Source: Undaria pinnatifida (taxonomy: Eukaryota; Sar; Phaeophyceae; Laminariales; Alariaceae). Taken from it: a DNA stretch of 64,000 bases. Positions 11,765-21,896 of the stretch are shown here, one piece after another (within the stretch, counting starts at the first letter, position 1; each line of letters starts with the position of its first letter). Below the pieces are notes generated by a model that did no database searches, was not told where the DNA came from, and worked only from the letters and a program-made list of their open reading frames with translations. The DNA lies in contig JABAKD010000025.1 in the NCBI GenBank assembly GCA_012845835.1, positions 28,961,761 through 29,025,760 on the forward strand, read 5' to 3'. The translations under genes and the position numbers were made by a program.

Positions 11765-11835
11765 GGAGTGCTAGAGCCTTCCTCCCACAGGTCAAATTGC
11801 ATGAAAACGCCTACGAATATATACGCAACCCTCTA
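11765..11835 (-). repeat. Short duplicate of the end of the Copia remnant
   Basis: This stretch matches 9293-9362 in the same orientation (GCGGAGTGCTA..CCTTCCTCC..AAAACGCCT.CGAATATATA). It lies at the 3' edge of the RT remnant there, so a second, more decayed copy of that unit probably passes through here. Upstream frames on the minus strand (11840-12370) are open in pieces but not recognised. Confidence 0.5.
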
Positions 11836-12779
11836 CAACTTTTGTAACCATCGTGCTGTGACGATCCAAACTAACATAGCTTGCAGGCTTTCGCAGAGAG
11901 TAAAAATTCATGCAGCGAGGGGTTTCGAGCACCGCTAGAATAATGGTAGAGCCCCTCTCATCGGTGCCGCAAGCTCCATTCAAATCGAACTCTCTTTACG
12001 AACTCTCGACGACTTGATGTGGAATTGGCAAGAGCATCTCCTCTATGGTCGTCCATCCTACCGGGCTCGTCGCGATCTGTTCAGTATGCGTCGTGCGACG
12101 TGCGTTTGAGCTTGGCGACAGACGGAAATAGACACTTACCAAATATCTCAGCAAGTAATTTGTCTTGGAATCACTTGATTAACCCTGCTTCGCTCTCAGC
12201 GCTCCCACTCGGAACACACCTGCCTGAACCCTCCTCTCGTAGAACCTTCCCGGCGGCTTTCTTTGCGTTCCTCTTGCTCTTCGCCTTCTTCGTGTTCTTC
12301 GGGACCGCCCCAACGCTAACTAAATATCCCGACACTACTAACTTCAAGATTCTTTTCCCCACTAACATCAATATTTTTTTCAGAAAGCCGAAAAAAAGTG
12401 AAGAAAAAATGGACCTTCAAACCTTGAATCAGAATAAAAAAGAGTTAAAACTGAGTGAGATAGCCGTTCCCAGACTAAATACAACATAAAAGTGCCGAGG
12501 AACAAAATCAAGTTCAAGTTTTTTATCCGAAGGCATGTGTACGTGCACAATTATGTTGCACGTATCATATCATATGATACGTTGTTCGTATATGGACTAC
12601 AGGTACGCATTTATTTTGCACATGTTTCTGATGCTCAAATAATACAAAAACACGCCCATCCGCAGCTCTTAGAGCTAGCGTCGAGCATGTATCACAACGA
12701 CAGAACAGCACCGCACAGCGCACTCAGCCCTCGAAACATCATATTATGTACCAGCATGTACTGTGTACTGCTGTGTACT
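11836..12779. other. No recognised gene
   Basis: A 156-codon plus-strand frame at 12019-12489 and minus-strand frames at 11792-11983 and 12171-12371 overlap one another. None shows a domain or a splice pattern I can defend. The Lys-rich minus-strand stretch near 12240-12310 could be a nuclear-type basic segment or chance. Confidence 0.35.
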
Positions 12780-12975
12780 CGTCTTTTGCATTCTTCGTTG
12801 ATAGTCCTCTCTCGGTCCTCTTCACCCCCCCCCCCCCCCGCGCGCAAATTACATCCGTACTGCCGATCATAACTTGACATTGCCAGCAAGCATACAGCAC
12901 AGCACAGCACAGGGAAATTAGATCTGCACAACAAGTAGATCTTGGCAACACCAAACCAATAGTTGCACGAAATCA
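12780..12975 (-). repeat. Dispersed repeat D, copy D1
   Basis: The reverse complement matches 58465-58660. Shared blocks include CCTGTGCTGTG, GATCGGCAGT.CGG.TGTAA and GTGAAGAGGACCGA. The copies translate alike over about 20 codons with no indel (CLLAMSSYDRQYGCNLR versus CLFAMSCSDRQFGCNLR), so a former coding segment is possible. Confidence 0.65.
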
Positions 12976-13064
12976 CGGGCTTCTTATTTCTTCTCCATTA
13001 ACGAATTGATTGGTGTATTTTTCCTTGCGCGAGGCCCGCAGGTTTGGAAAAAAACAAATAAAGG

Positions 13065-13445
13065 GACCCATTAGGACCTTCGGGTTTCGATCCCAACTTG
13101 TGAGATGATCACCCAACACAGGAGAGTTGACCCCAGAGAAATATGTATATACCTGTCCTCCCCTCCGGTCCAAGGTAGCAGACCCACCGCCTGTGACCCA
13201 GACCGGTGGATCCACGGAGAGAGAGAAAGAGATAGAGACGCACACACACCCGCGGGGTGGCCCTCTTCCCCGGACCGACCCACGACGTGAGACCCAGACG
13301 GAATACCGACAAAACCCACTGCTGTGCGAGATTTTATCAAAGCAAGCAGCAGTATCCGTTTTACCATCAAGATGAAAATCAAGTAATGGAAACCCCGGGG
13401 ATGCATCCCGGATGTCCCTGGCGACCACAGCCCCCCTCCAGATTG
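13065..13445. repeat. Dispersed repeat E, copy E1 (uninterrupted)
   Basis: About 380 bp that match 25221-25242 plus 27132-27505 at roughly 90%. It starts ATTAGGACCTTCGGGTTTCG and ends CCCGGATG-CCCTGGCGAC. It is the empty-site counterpart of the copy broken by the foldback element. A CACA/GAGA microsatellite lies at 13217-13250. Confidence 0.85.
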
Positions 13446-13957
13446 AACCCACAGGCCCAAAGGGACTTGGGGAACACGACAAAAAACAGACAGGGGTAGC
13501 CGGACAGCATCCACGAAAATATCACAACTCGAAGAAGGAATAATAAAGTATAAACCACAAATCAACATAGTCCATGGGGACATGATTGCTGCAGATAGAT
13601 GCCATACATCCGTGATGATAATATTCTACGCAAAATCACATCTCGTTTTTTTACTGAAAGCTGAAAATCAAAGCAAACGATAGACGAACCAATTTCTCAT
13701 GAAAACCTACGCAGCGTCTGAACACACATGCCTCCTCTTACTTTGTCGAGCCTATTTCTTGAGGTACTGAACATTTCAATCTCACGCACTTTTAGACTAA
13801 ACAAGCACATACCCAAAAACACACAGAAAGAAGTGATCAACCGGCTTCTTCCTGTTACAGCCTATAGCCATTAGTTAGGAGCAGCTAGTAGAAGGCCCAA
13901 GCTCATACGGTCACATTCTGACTCCAGACTAGCAAACACAGCCGGAAAATCATGAGT
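13446..13957. other. Presumed 3' region of the disrupted minus-strand gene
   Basis: Downstream, on the minus strand, of the stop at 13958-13960. No further frame or repeat recognised. Confidence 0.3.
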
Positions 13958-14076
13958 TCACGCATCCATGACCTTTACCCCAGCAGTGCAACCGATTGCA
14001 CCGTCAACAAGCACTTCCTGAACATCACCCAGAATATCATCATGCACTCTGCCCTCCAATACTCCTGCGTTGTTAC
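13958..14076 (-). pseudogene. C-terminal end of the disrupted repeat-protein gene
   Basis: Minus-strand codons run without a stop from the target duplication at 14072-14076 down to TGA at 13958-13960, about 39 codons ending VMDA. Removing Copia-1 and one GTTAC copy joins this frame directly to the frame at 20583-20632 (EVELEEQ..SESGN, then NAGVLEGR). Codon content is ordinary and acidic. The join is seen in the sequence; that it was one exon is inference from frame continuity and the clean target duplication. Function unknown. Confidence 0.65.
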
Positions 14077-14624
14077 TGTTAAAGAGTACGATTCACATGG
14101 AATCCATCGTATATAGGTAGATGTTCATTACATAGTCAAATCTGTGTATGCAGAGTACTGGGTAAGCTGTCGAACCATGTGATAGAAGTTGTTTTCTTTG
14201 GTATGGAAGAGGACACATATAGGACTGCGTTCCACCAAGTAATAACGCGTTGACGGGTCACGTGCGTAAGATCAAAGCGTTGACTAGGTCACGTGCCTAA
14301 GATCGAAGTGTTTACTACGTCACGTGCGTGAGATTGCAAGATTGACCTGGGTGTCGTATGTAGTGAATACCACTATACGAGATGATCTGTTAGAGTAAAA
14401 AGGAAGAGACACGAGTGCTTGCACATCGAGTTCACTCTTCACATCTGCATCTGGACTTGGACAGTTCATAGTGACATAAGTTTTTTTGTTGGCCCAACGA
14501 GAGCCCATTTAAAGTGATCCACCATCGTCTAAACCATCATCAGTCAGGCTCGAGCTCGTCTCGCCACGACTCTGTGTTAGCCTCTGAAGACCGTCATCGG
14601 TCAGGCACCACCACATTTCTAACA
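14077..14624 (+). repeat. Copia-1 5' LTR
   Basis: 548 bp, TGTTAAAG..TTTCTAACA. Contains three tandem units of about 31 bp at 14246-14336, each with GTCACGTG. CATTTAAAG at about 14510 is a possible TATA element. The matching 3' LTR is 20029-20582. Confidence 0.95.
14246..14336 (+). promoter_or_regulatory. Triplicated CACGTG motif in the LTR
   Basis: Three tandem copies of (G)CGTTGAC-GGTCACGTGCGTAAGATC. CACGTG is the palindromic core bound by bHLH and bZIP factors in eukaryotes. Repeated motifs in the U3 part of LTRs commonly act as enhancers, which is the inferred role here. The same block is at about 20204-20294 in the 3' LTR. Confidence 0.55.
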
Positions 14625-14638
14625 GGTTATGAGCCTCG
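14625..14638 (+). promoter_or_regulatory. Copia-1 primer binding site, half-tRNA type
   Basis: GGTTATGAGCCTCG directly follows the 5' LTR. It does not start with TGG, so it is not complementary to a tRNA 3' end. Its complement, CGAGGCTCATAACC, has the form of an anticodon arm with CAT, as in methionine tRNA. Drosophila copia is primed by an internal fragment of initiator tRNA-Met in this way, so a half-tRNA primer is inferred. Confidence 0.65.
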
Positions 14639-14772
14639 TTAGCGTGTAACACACAGCGCATCAACATCCCCTGAGGTGGAGCACAAGACTGGTGTTTTTG
14701 CTGAAACACTACGCAAGAAACTTGGAACCAAACGTGAGTCGAGTCGAACGGCACTGGAACAACGTGCACGAA

Positions 14773-15120
14773 GAAAAAGGGAGCCCGGCGGACAGACCGG
14801 CAAGCTTCAGGCGATCTGCGTACAGGATCGAGCTGAACGAGAAAGAGAAGCCCGGCGGACGGACCGGCACGCTTCAGGCGATCTGCGTACAGGATCGAGC
14901 TGAACGAGAATAGGAAGCCCGGCGGACGGACCGGCACGCTTCAGGCGATCTGCGTACAAGATCGAGCTGAACGAGAAAAGGAAGCCCGGTGGACAGACCG
15001 GCACGCTTCAAGCGATCTGCGTACAAGATCGAGCTGAAAGAAAAAGGGGAAGAGGAAAGCCCGGCGAGCGGGTCGGCACGCCTCAGGCGTCCCACGGACA
15101 GGATCGAGCTACAAGCGCGA
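14773..15120 (+). repeat. Five 67-bp tandem repeats in the Copia-1 leader
   Basis: Units start at about 14773, 14840, 14907, 14974 and 15041; the first four are over 90% alike and the fifth is divergent. Core phrases are AGCCCGGCGGACAGACCGGC, GCGATCTGCGTACA and GATCGAGCTGAA. They lie between the primer site and the gag start. The GCCCGGCGG..CCGGC stretches could fold, so a packaging or translation role in the RNA is possible but unproven. Confidence 0.85.
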
Positions 15121-15171
15121 GAATAAACACGACAGTACAGAGCCAGCGCAAGCAACGCACTTAGAGCAGTC

Positions 15172-16504
15172 ATGGAGGAGCCCGGTAACGTCGTGACATC
15201 GACCATAAGGAATATTCCCAGATTTGATGGGACCAAACCGGAGAACTATCGCGAATGGAGCTCAAAGACCCGCGTAGTATTGTCTATGTCAAACAAAGAC
15301 GTGTTAGATGTTCTGAACGGATCGATTGAACCGGTACCAGCAGTCACAGACAGTGACACCCCGGACACTCCGACGAATCTGGTGGAAATTCAACGCTGGA
15401 AGCGAGCGTGCGAGACCCTCTTCTCCGTACTTTACCTTGTCACGAGTGGCCCTGCAGCTACACTAGTTCGACAATATGAAGACAGGACTTCGGCGGGGGG
15501 TCTGGGACACGGACAGAAGGCGTGGAACGCTTTGTATACCAAGTACAACAGCAACAGCAAGGAAGCACGTCGAGCCTGCTACGAGAAGCTTGTGAGCTTC
15601 CGGATGGAGGAAGGGCAAGATCCTGATGACTATACCATCAAGTTATTGGAGATTCGAGGGCGGCTGCATGAATTGGGAGAAAAAATCTCGGACGAGAGGT
15701 TTGAAGACATTCTATTGCAAGGCCTGACCGACGACTACGAGTTCGTAAAGATGACGAGCTTTCACAGCCCAAACTTTGGCATCAACGAGATTGAATCAAT
15801 GATGAGAAACTTGTACATCGACCGACTCTCGAGACCAGGACATGTAAGCAAGCTAGCCGGTAGAGGAGCGGCAATGACAACCACCAAAGGATCACGGAAG
15901 GTACGATGCTACAACTGCCAAGAATTCGGACACATGCAGCGAGACTGCACAAACAGCAAGAAGAAGCGATCTGATACACCAAAATGGTGCTCGCTACACA
16001 ACTCTACGACACACAGCGATGCCGAGTGCAACGCTCAGAAAGAGAAGCACAATGCGGAGAACCAACCACAGGGAGAAGTACAAAGTGCTCACACAGCGAC
16101 TGAGTCGACGGCGACGGAAGAAGAAGACGACTTTGGGTATGCCTTCGTGACGGCTGGGTGGACGTCATCAGCAGAGTTTAAGGAAACTGCGCAACCAACC
16201 GAGAGAAGGGAGACTAGTGCTGACACACCCAGACTTGCTCCGAAAACCTTGACCATGGTGATGGATAGTGGAACATCCGGGCACTACTTTGATGATGAAC
16301 TTCACCCGGGTCTGAAGGACAAGCTGCTAAACTACAAGCCACTCGAGAAACCCCACAAGATACTGACCGCAGGACGACACGTTCTACCGGGAACAGCGAC
16401 CGGTGCGATTTCGGGAAAAATCATCGACACGGACGGCAACAAGCATCCGGTAGAACATGCAGGCTTGGTCACACCTGGGAGACATAATCGTTTCTTAGCA
16501 CTGC

Positions 16505-16540
<36 letters not shown>

Positions 16541-18357
16541 CCAAACTCGAGGACAAGACCTGCGAAGGGGTACTCTGTGGGAACAGCTTGAACAGCACAG
16601 CATACCAGATATATAGAAACAAGACGACGCGAGTGACAGAGAGCCGCAACGTCGCCTTCATCGAGACCCCAGCATCGACACTGGCTGATTCCACAGGGGG
16701 CAACACCACTGGCGACGCCGTCAGTACTCACGAAGACAACTCGCTGGGAGAAAACACCCAAGACATCTGTATCACGTACAGCGAAGAGATAGTCAGCCTC
16801 CTGAAGAAAGTGTCGAAGCTCACGAGTAGAAATTCAACATCAGCTGGCGAGGAGGAGCCGGTAACCGAAGGCGCCGGCAGTGACGAGACGCTCGAAACGA
16901 TCAGGACAGGAGCATGGCCGACAGACCACGAACTCGGAGGCGCAACATGGTTGGGCACAGGGGCAAATTATGCCGTAAGTCCGGTCTCACGCAAAAGACT
17001 CTACCTTCAGCAGCGAGAACTGCGTAACCTGGGATTGCTCACTAGCCCAATGGTAAGTAACGCAGAGGTAGCGCACGAGAAAGAAAGCACGATGGAATAC
17101 GCGCTGGTAGGTGAAACAGAACACAGGTCAGATGGGGCACAAGAGCACAGGATGGAAGTATACCTTGACTACGCCCTAGATACTGGAAACCCCGTCTGTG
17201 AGCACAGTTCGGATGGGGAGGTCATTACGATCCCGAACACGTTCAAGGAGGCGATGGAATCGCCACAGACGACCGAGTGGAAAGAAGCCACAAACAAGGA
17301 AGTGGACAGCCTCCAGAAACACGCAGTCTTCGACCTGGTATCTCCAGACTCAGTACCACCGGAGCAAAAGGTGGTCGGGACCAAATGGGTCTTTAAGGTC
17401 AAAGCCGATCACTCGCTGAAAGGTAGAGTTGTGGTTCAGGGCTGGGGACATGTACCGGGAATCGACTTTGGCTGCACATATGCACCAGTATGCCGTATCC
17501 AGAGCATTCGCATGGCACTTGCCATAGCTGCGAGCGAGGACTGGAAAGTATTCCAGCTTGATGTACAGACGGCGTTTCTAAACGCCGAAGTGCAGAAGGA
17601 GGTGTATGTGAAGACTCCTCCAGGCTACGAATCGCTTGAAGCTACAATTGGACGTCCCAACGTGATGAAACTCAAGAAGAGCCTGTACGGACTTCGTCAA
17701 AGCCCTCGCAACTGGTTCAACACCATCGACGATTCACCGAGGGATATCAGGTTCACAGCGACTGCGTCTGATCCACGTGTCTACATCTTCGGCTCAAACG
17801 ACAACCTCAGCGTTCTGACCATGTGCGTAGACGACCTCCTTCTTCTTGGAAGAAACACGCCGCTACTGAGGGACCTTAAAATCCAGCTGATGGACCGATT
17901 CGCCATGACCGACATGGGGGACGTCTCGATGGTGCGAGGCATACAATTCACCAGAGACAAGGAGGCTAAGACTCGGACCATTAGCCAAGAGCATTACGCC
18001 AAGTCAGTCCTGGCGCGATTTGGCATGGCAGAATGCAACCCAGTGCACACGACGGGAGCAGGACCGGAGTTATCCCTCAAGCAATCGGACACGATGCTGC
18101 TAGACTCTACGGGCATCCAACTTTACCAGGCCATCACGGGGTCTCTGATGTACCTGAGCCAATGCACGCGCTACGATATCACCTACGCCGTCAACCAACT
18201 GGCCCGAGCCATGAGCAAACCATCCAAACTACACATGACAGCAGCAAAGCATCTTCTCCGCTACCTAAAGGGAGATATGGGCCTGGCAATCACGTACAAG
18301 ACAGGGTGTTTCGTAAATGACGGGGTATTGCGATGCGAGCTGGGGAAACAACCCTGA
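15172..18357 (+). pseudogene. Copia-1 gag-pol polyprotein lacking the integrase core
   Basis: 1061 codons from ATG at 15172. Residues 1-240 are a Copia-type Gag; 246-259 are a CCHC zinc knuckle (CYNCQEFGHMQRDC); a retroviral-type aspartic protease motif DSGTSGH starts at about 364. After about residue 440 a run of Leu codons (CTG repeat, 16501-16540) leads straight into the C-terminal end of an integrase (KLEDKTCEGVLCG..ESRNVAFIET). The zinc-binding HHCC region and DDE core are therefore missing. Reverse transcriptase follows, with KWVFKVK, QLDVQTAFLNAEV, LYGLRQS and the active-site box CVDD at 885-888. The frame ends early at the start of RNase H because of a frameshift near a G run at 18322. 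Protein would be made in the cytoplasm as Gag-Pol particles. Confidence 0.93.
16501..16540 (+). repeat. CTG repeat at the integrase deletion junction
   Basis: Thirteen units with one CTG to TTG change, encoding a Leu run inside the polyprotein. Sequences on either side belong to the protease region and the integrase C-terminus, so roughly 1 kb of expected coding sequence is absent exactly here. Confidence 0.9.
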
Positions 18358-18847
18358 CAACGGCAAGTAAACCTCCGGCTACTTGTTCATGCTGGATGAA
18401 GGATCACTGAGCTTCAAGACTGCGCTGCAGAACGTGACGGCGCAGTCGACTCTTGAGGCGGAACTCATCTCAATGGCACACGCAACAAAGGAAGCGGTGT
18501 ACCTATCCAACATGATGGCCGAGCTGAGATTTGGGAAGCTGTTTGAAAGTGTACCGCTCTTTGGCGACAACACCGGAGCCCTACACATAGCAGGAAACAG
18601 CACCTACAGCTCTCGCACGAAACACATCGCTCTGCGCTTCTTTTACTTGAAGGAGCTAATCAAGGACGGTAAAATCACCATCCACCAAGTGGCAACACAG
18701 AAACAACTGGCAGACGTAGGGACTAAGTTCCCCACGAAGAACACGCATCGGCACCTACTGAACCTTATCGTATACAACACAAGAAATGAGATCCAAGGAG
18801 GGAACGAGCAACTCAAGATCGACCCAAAGGAAGAGATTTCACAATGA
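18323..18847 (+). pseudogene. Copia-1 RNase H domain, frameshifted
   Basis: In a frame shifted from gag-pol, starting at the G run at 18322, the sequence gives GYCDASWGNNPD, then a TAA at 18368-18370, then TSGYLFMLDEG, STLEAELISMA, LFGDNTGALHIA and KHIALRFFYLKEL, the standard order of Copia RNase H blocks with acidic residues D, E and D. It ends at TGA 18845-18847. One frameshift and one stop separate it from RT, so it is not expressed as part of this Pol. Confidence 0.88.
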
Positions 18848-19164
18848 AGACGACAATGAGTACACGTCAAGAAACGACAAAGAAAAAAAAAGGAAATAAT
18901 CCAAGATCGACCTGAACGGATACCAAGTTGTGACGACAACGTGCCTATTTTTTACAAATACACGAATTCGACTGCAAGATGGATCGAGATCAGGAGGAGC
19001 CATTTGGACGAAGCCACACGTCATCATCACACATTACTATATCAACATCTACACCATGTCCGACAACCCGGAACGCGAGGAGGTTCACACCGGGGATATT
19101 TCCGACGACAGTATAGCAACGGGACAAGAACGGCGAACACGCTTGTACGACAGGTTTCTTTTCT

Positions 19165-19521
19165 TTGATTAAAAACTACGGAGAAGAGGCAGCGGCGGAG
19201 ATCGCCAACTGGACCGTCAAGCAAGGCGTCGAAGACTACTCCGATAAGTCACTTGGAGCGGTATGTATGGAATTTTATTTTTCGGGGTTTGGTACGTTGT
19301 GCATTACGGTTTTCGAGTATAACGAGGGAGCGAAGAACCTAGCGCAAAACCTAGTGTGCACGTCGAACTCGAAGCACATTGATGTACGACACCACGTTTT
19401 GCGGGAACTTATTTTTGAGGGGGAGTTTGTTATTACTCATGTCGAGTCGGATGATCAGCATGCAGACGTCTTGACAAAGATGCTTGGTTACACAGTTTTT
19501 TGCTATCACCGGGATTTCTGA
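19165..19521 (+). pseudogene. Second RNase H C-terminal fragment, from another Copia family
   Basis: A 118-codon frame whose second half reads EYNEGAKNLAQN, SKHIDVRHHVLREL and DDQHADVLTK, the end of a Copia RNase H. It is not a duplicate of Copia-1's own RNase H tail (KHIALRFFYLKEL) and is closer in style to Copia-2 (SKHIDVRHHFLRNL). The first half is not recognised. It lies between the RNase H end and the polypurine tract, inside the LTR pair, so it was carried by or inserted into Copia-1. Confidence 0.75.
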
Positions 19522-20020
19522 TGAATATTTTATGCGTTTTCTTTTTCCAGATTGAGGATAGTTATATATTGATTTCAGGGTACGGACTTTGATCGTCAGT
19601 TTTTTCGGAGAGCAATTTGGTTATACGAAATGGGGTTTTTGAGTAGAGGAAAAGGTCCAGCCGCTCCGTGTGGCTCGTCGTGCAGCGTACGGAGTACAAC
19701 TAGATCGGGTTTATTTGAGGATGTGAGAGCTGAGTTATACCATATCGCCAGAGAGAACCTACCGGCCAACGGGGGGGGACGGTGAAATGATCTTCGGATG
19801 ATCTAAAACATAGCATACATACGCAGGCTGAGGAGAAATAGGAGTACACTCTGACACGATCTTGTTTCTGAAAATAACGCCTTAGACAAGGAAAGTAGAG
19901 TAAAGCCGAGCAGAGAAAGATAACACACTCTGACACGGTATTTTTGCCAAACTACGGTTTAAACCAGTCTGCTACAAGGGTAATTATGGCTTAACATATT
20001 TGGTATGGCAATTTCATCTA

Positions 20021-20028
20021 AGAAGGAG
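20021..20028 (+). promoter_or_regulatory. Copia-1 polypurine tract
   Basis: AGAAGGAG directly before the 3' LTR; expected plus-strand primer. Confidence 0.7.
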
Positions 20029-20582
20029 TGTTAAAGAGTACGATTCACATGGAATCCATCGTATATAGGTAGATGTTCATTACATAGTCAAATCTGTGTA
20101 TGCAGAGTACTGGGTAAGCTGTCGAACCATGTGATAGAAGTTGTTTTCTTTGGTATGGAAGAGGACACATATATATATGGTACTGCGTTCCACCAAGTAA
20201 TAACGCGTTGACGGGTCACGTGCGTAAGATCAAAGCGTTGACTAGGTCACGTGCCTAAGATCGAAGTGTTTACTACGTCACGTGCGTGAGATTGCAAGAT
20301 TGACCTGGGTGTCGTATGTAGTGGATACCACTATACGAGATGATCTGTTAGAGTAAAAAGGAAGAGACACGAGTGCTTGCACATCGAGTTCACTCTTCAC
20401 ATCTGCATCTGGACTTGGACAGTCCATAGTGACATAAGTTTTTTTGTTGGCCCAACGAGAGCCCATTTAAAGTGATCCACCATCGTCTAAACCATCATCA
20501 GTCAGGCTCGAGCTCGTCTCGCCACGACTCTGTGTTAGCCTCTGAAGACCGTCATCGGTCAGGCACCACCACATTTCTAACA
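20029..20582 (+). repeat. Copia-1 3' LTR
   Basis: 554 bp; differs from the 5' LTR by an expanded TATATA tract near 20170 and two visible substitutions. Ends CTAACA and is followed by the GTTAC duplication. Confidence 0.95.
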
Positions 20583-21379
20583 GTTACCACTCTCTGATCC
20601 AACGCGAATCTTAATAACCTGTTCCTCGAGCTCAACCTCGTGGTAATTTTAGCATAGCAACTTCACGTTCAGTATCCATCAGAAAAATAGTGGTTTCAGA
20701 GAACACAGACTCCTCTCCAAGAGCAGTCTGTATCGGATCAAAATTAGCAACAACGGGTAAACCCCCGTCACTCTCGGACTTCTCACATACATCCACATTC
20801 GTTGTTGTTTCATCAGATATAGGCACCGGCTCAACACAAGGAACGACAGCAGGTGTGTCCACAACAATACGAAGTATCAGGCTCCTCACATGCATCCACA
20901 CCTCCCGTTGCGATCTCTTCATAATCAGATTTCAGTGCAGCAGAAGGAACGACGACAGGTATGTCCACAGCCATCTCAGACTTCTCACACACGTCCGTAT
21001 CCTCCGACGCGAGCTGCTCAGACACAATTTCCAGCTCAGCAGAATGAGAAGGAACAACAGACATATCCACACCAATCTCGGACTCCTCACAACATAGATC
21101 TACACCCACATCCTACGATACGATGTCCTCAGAAACAGGTACTAGTGCCGCAGAACAAGGAACGACGACAGCTTCGTCTGGAATGCGGCGGGCGGCATGA
21201 ATTGAACCCCGGGTATATGTATGACTTCTAGATTGATCCTATTGGCTACGAATTCCAGACAAAGAAGCTCTCCCAATTTCAATGTCAGTAGATATATTAT
21301 CCGGAATATCAGCAGCAGCAGCAGTGCTACTATTCATTGCTGTTGAATCTCCTTGTTCCCCCATCGTAGAAACAGGTTG
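20583..21379 (-). pseudogene. Body of the disrupted repeat-protein gene
   Basis: On the minus strand a nearly continuous frame runs from about 21379 to 20583. It starts MGEQGDSTAMNSS at about 21363 and then holds four or five degenerate repeats of about 35 residues with the pattern VDVCE(K/E)SE..VD.PVVVPS.A.L..SE. Two TAG stops (near 21235 and 21113) and frameshifts near 20875 and 20632 break it. One TAG sits where a neighbouring repeat has GAG, consistent with point mutation. Copia-1 separates the last 39 codons. The Copia-2b LTR begins at 21380, so the upstream end may be cut as well. Acidic and Val/Pro-rich; function unknown. It may be a host gene or part of an older element. Confidence 0.6.
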
Positions 21380-21807
21380 TGTTCGTGATAGCGGCCGTGT
21401 GTATCGACTGAGTTGCGGTAGAACATCTGAGTGGATGATTTTAATAGCGGAACTGCCGATCTGAGGTTGCCGAGCTAGCACATAGGAATAATCTTTGTGG
21501 TGCTGCGGTAGTTCGGTAGATTGTACACACCTAAGGGTTATACATTGGACCGTAGGAGCATGTATGGTACATCGGACGATTGTCAGGTAGAATAGTCCCG
21601 TGTTGTTGCTAGAGGTCGGATTAACGGCTTATTGCCGTGATCGGTACGTTGCATTGGTCCGATTGTGTGCACCCTTCCGAAGTGGCGTGGGAGCTCGCAG
21701 CCTTTGTGCTCGCCCCACTCGTTCACTCCACTTCCCGATCTGTCTCTCCAGACCAAGGTCTCATTAATACAATATCTCTTTCTCCAGAAGTCACGTATTT
21801 ACCAACA
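21380..21807 (+). repeat. Copia-2b 5' LTR (diverged)
   Basis: TGTTCGTGATAGCGG..TTACCAACA, about 100 bp shorter than the Copia-2a LTRs and strongly diverged. It is followed by CGCTATACCG, matching the primer-site position of Copia-2a (CGCTATAGCG). Confidence 0.85.
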
Positions 21808-21896
21808 CGCTATACCGCACCAGTCGGCTGCTGCTTCGCCCCCCTGGACTTGCTCGACTGGTTTGTCGAGAAAGGCTCGATCACCCTGCCTCATCA

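Larger units (their letters stand above)
14072..20587 (+). mobile_element. Copia-1: Ty1/copia LTR retrotransposon with 5-bp target duplication
   Basis: The element itself is 14077-20582 (6506 bp), flanked by GTTAC at 14072-14076 and 20583-20587. LTRs begin TG and end CA. Order: 5' LTR, primer site, repeat-bearing leader, gag-protease-(integrase tail)-RT-RNase H, a second RNase H-like fragment, polypurine tract, 3' LTR. Placement of RT after the integrase remnant identifies Ty1/copia. The integrase catalytic core is absent and RNase H is frameshifted, so this copy cannot be autonomous. LTRs differ by about two substitutions and a small TA-repeat indel, so insertion was recent. Confidence 0.95.

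Noticed and set aside
21175-21245. Minus-strand A-box/B-box pair resembling a tRNA (TAGCCAATAGG, GGTTCAATTC)
   Set aside because: No acceptor or T-stem pairing, and the stretch lies within the continuous reading frame of the repeat-protein pseudogene.
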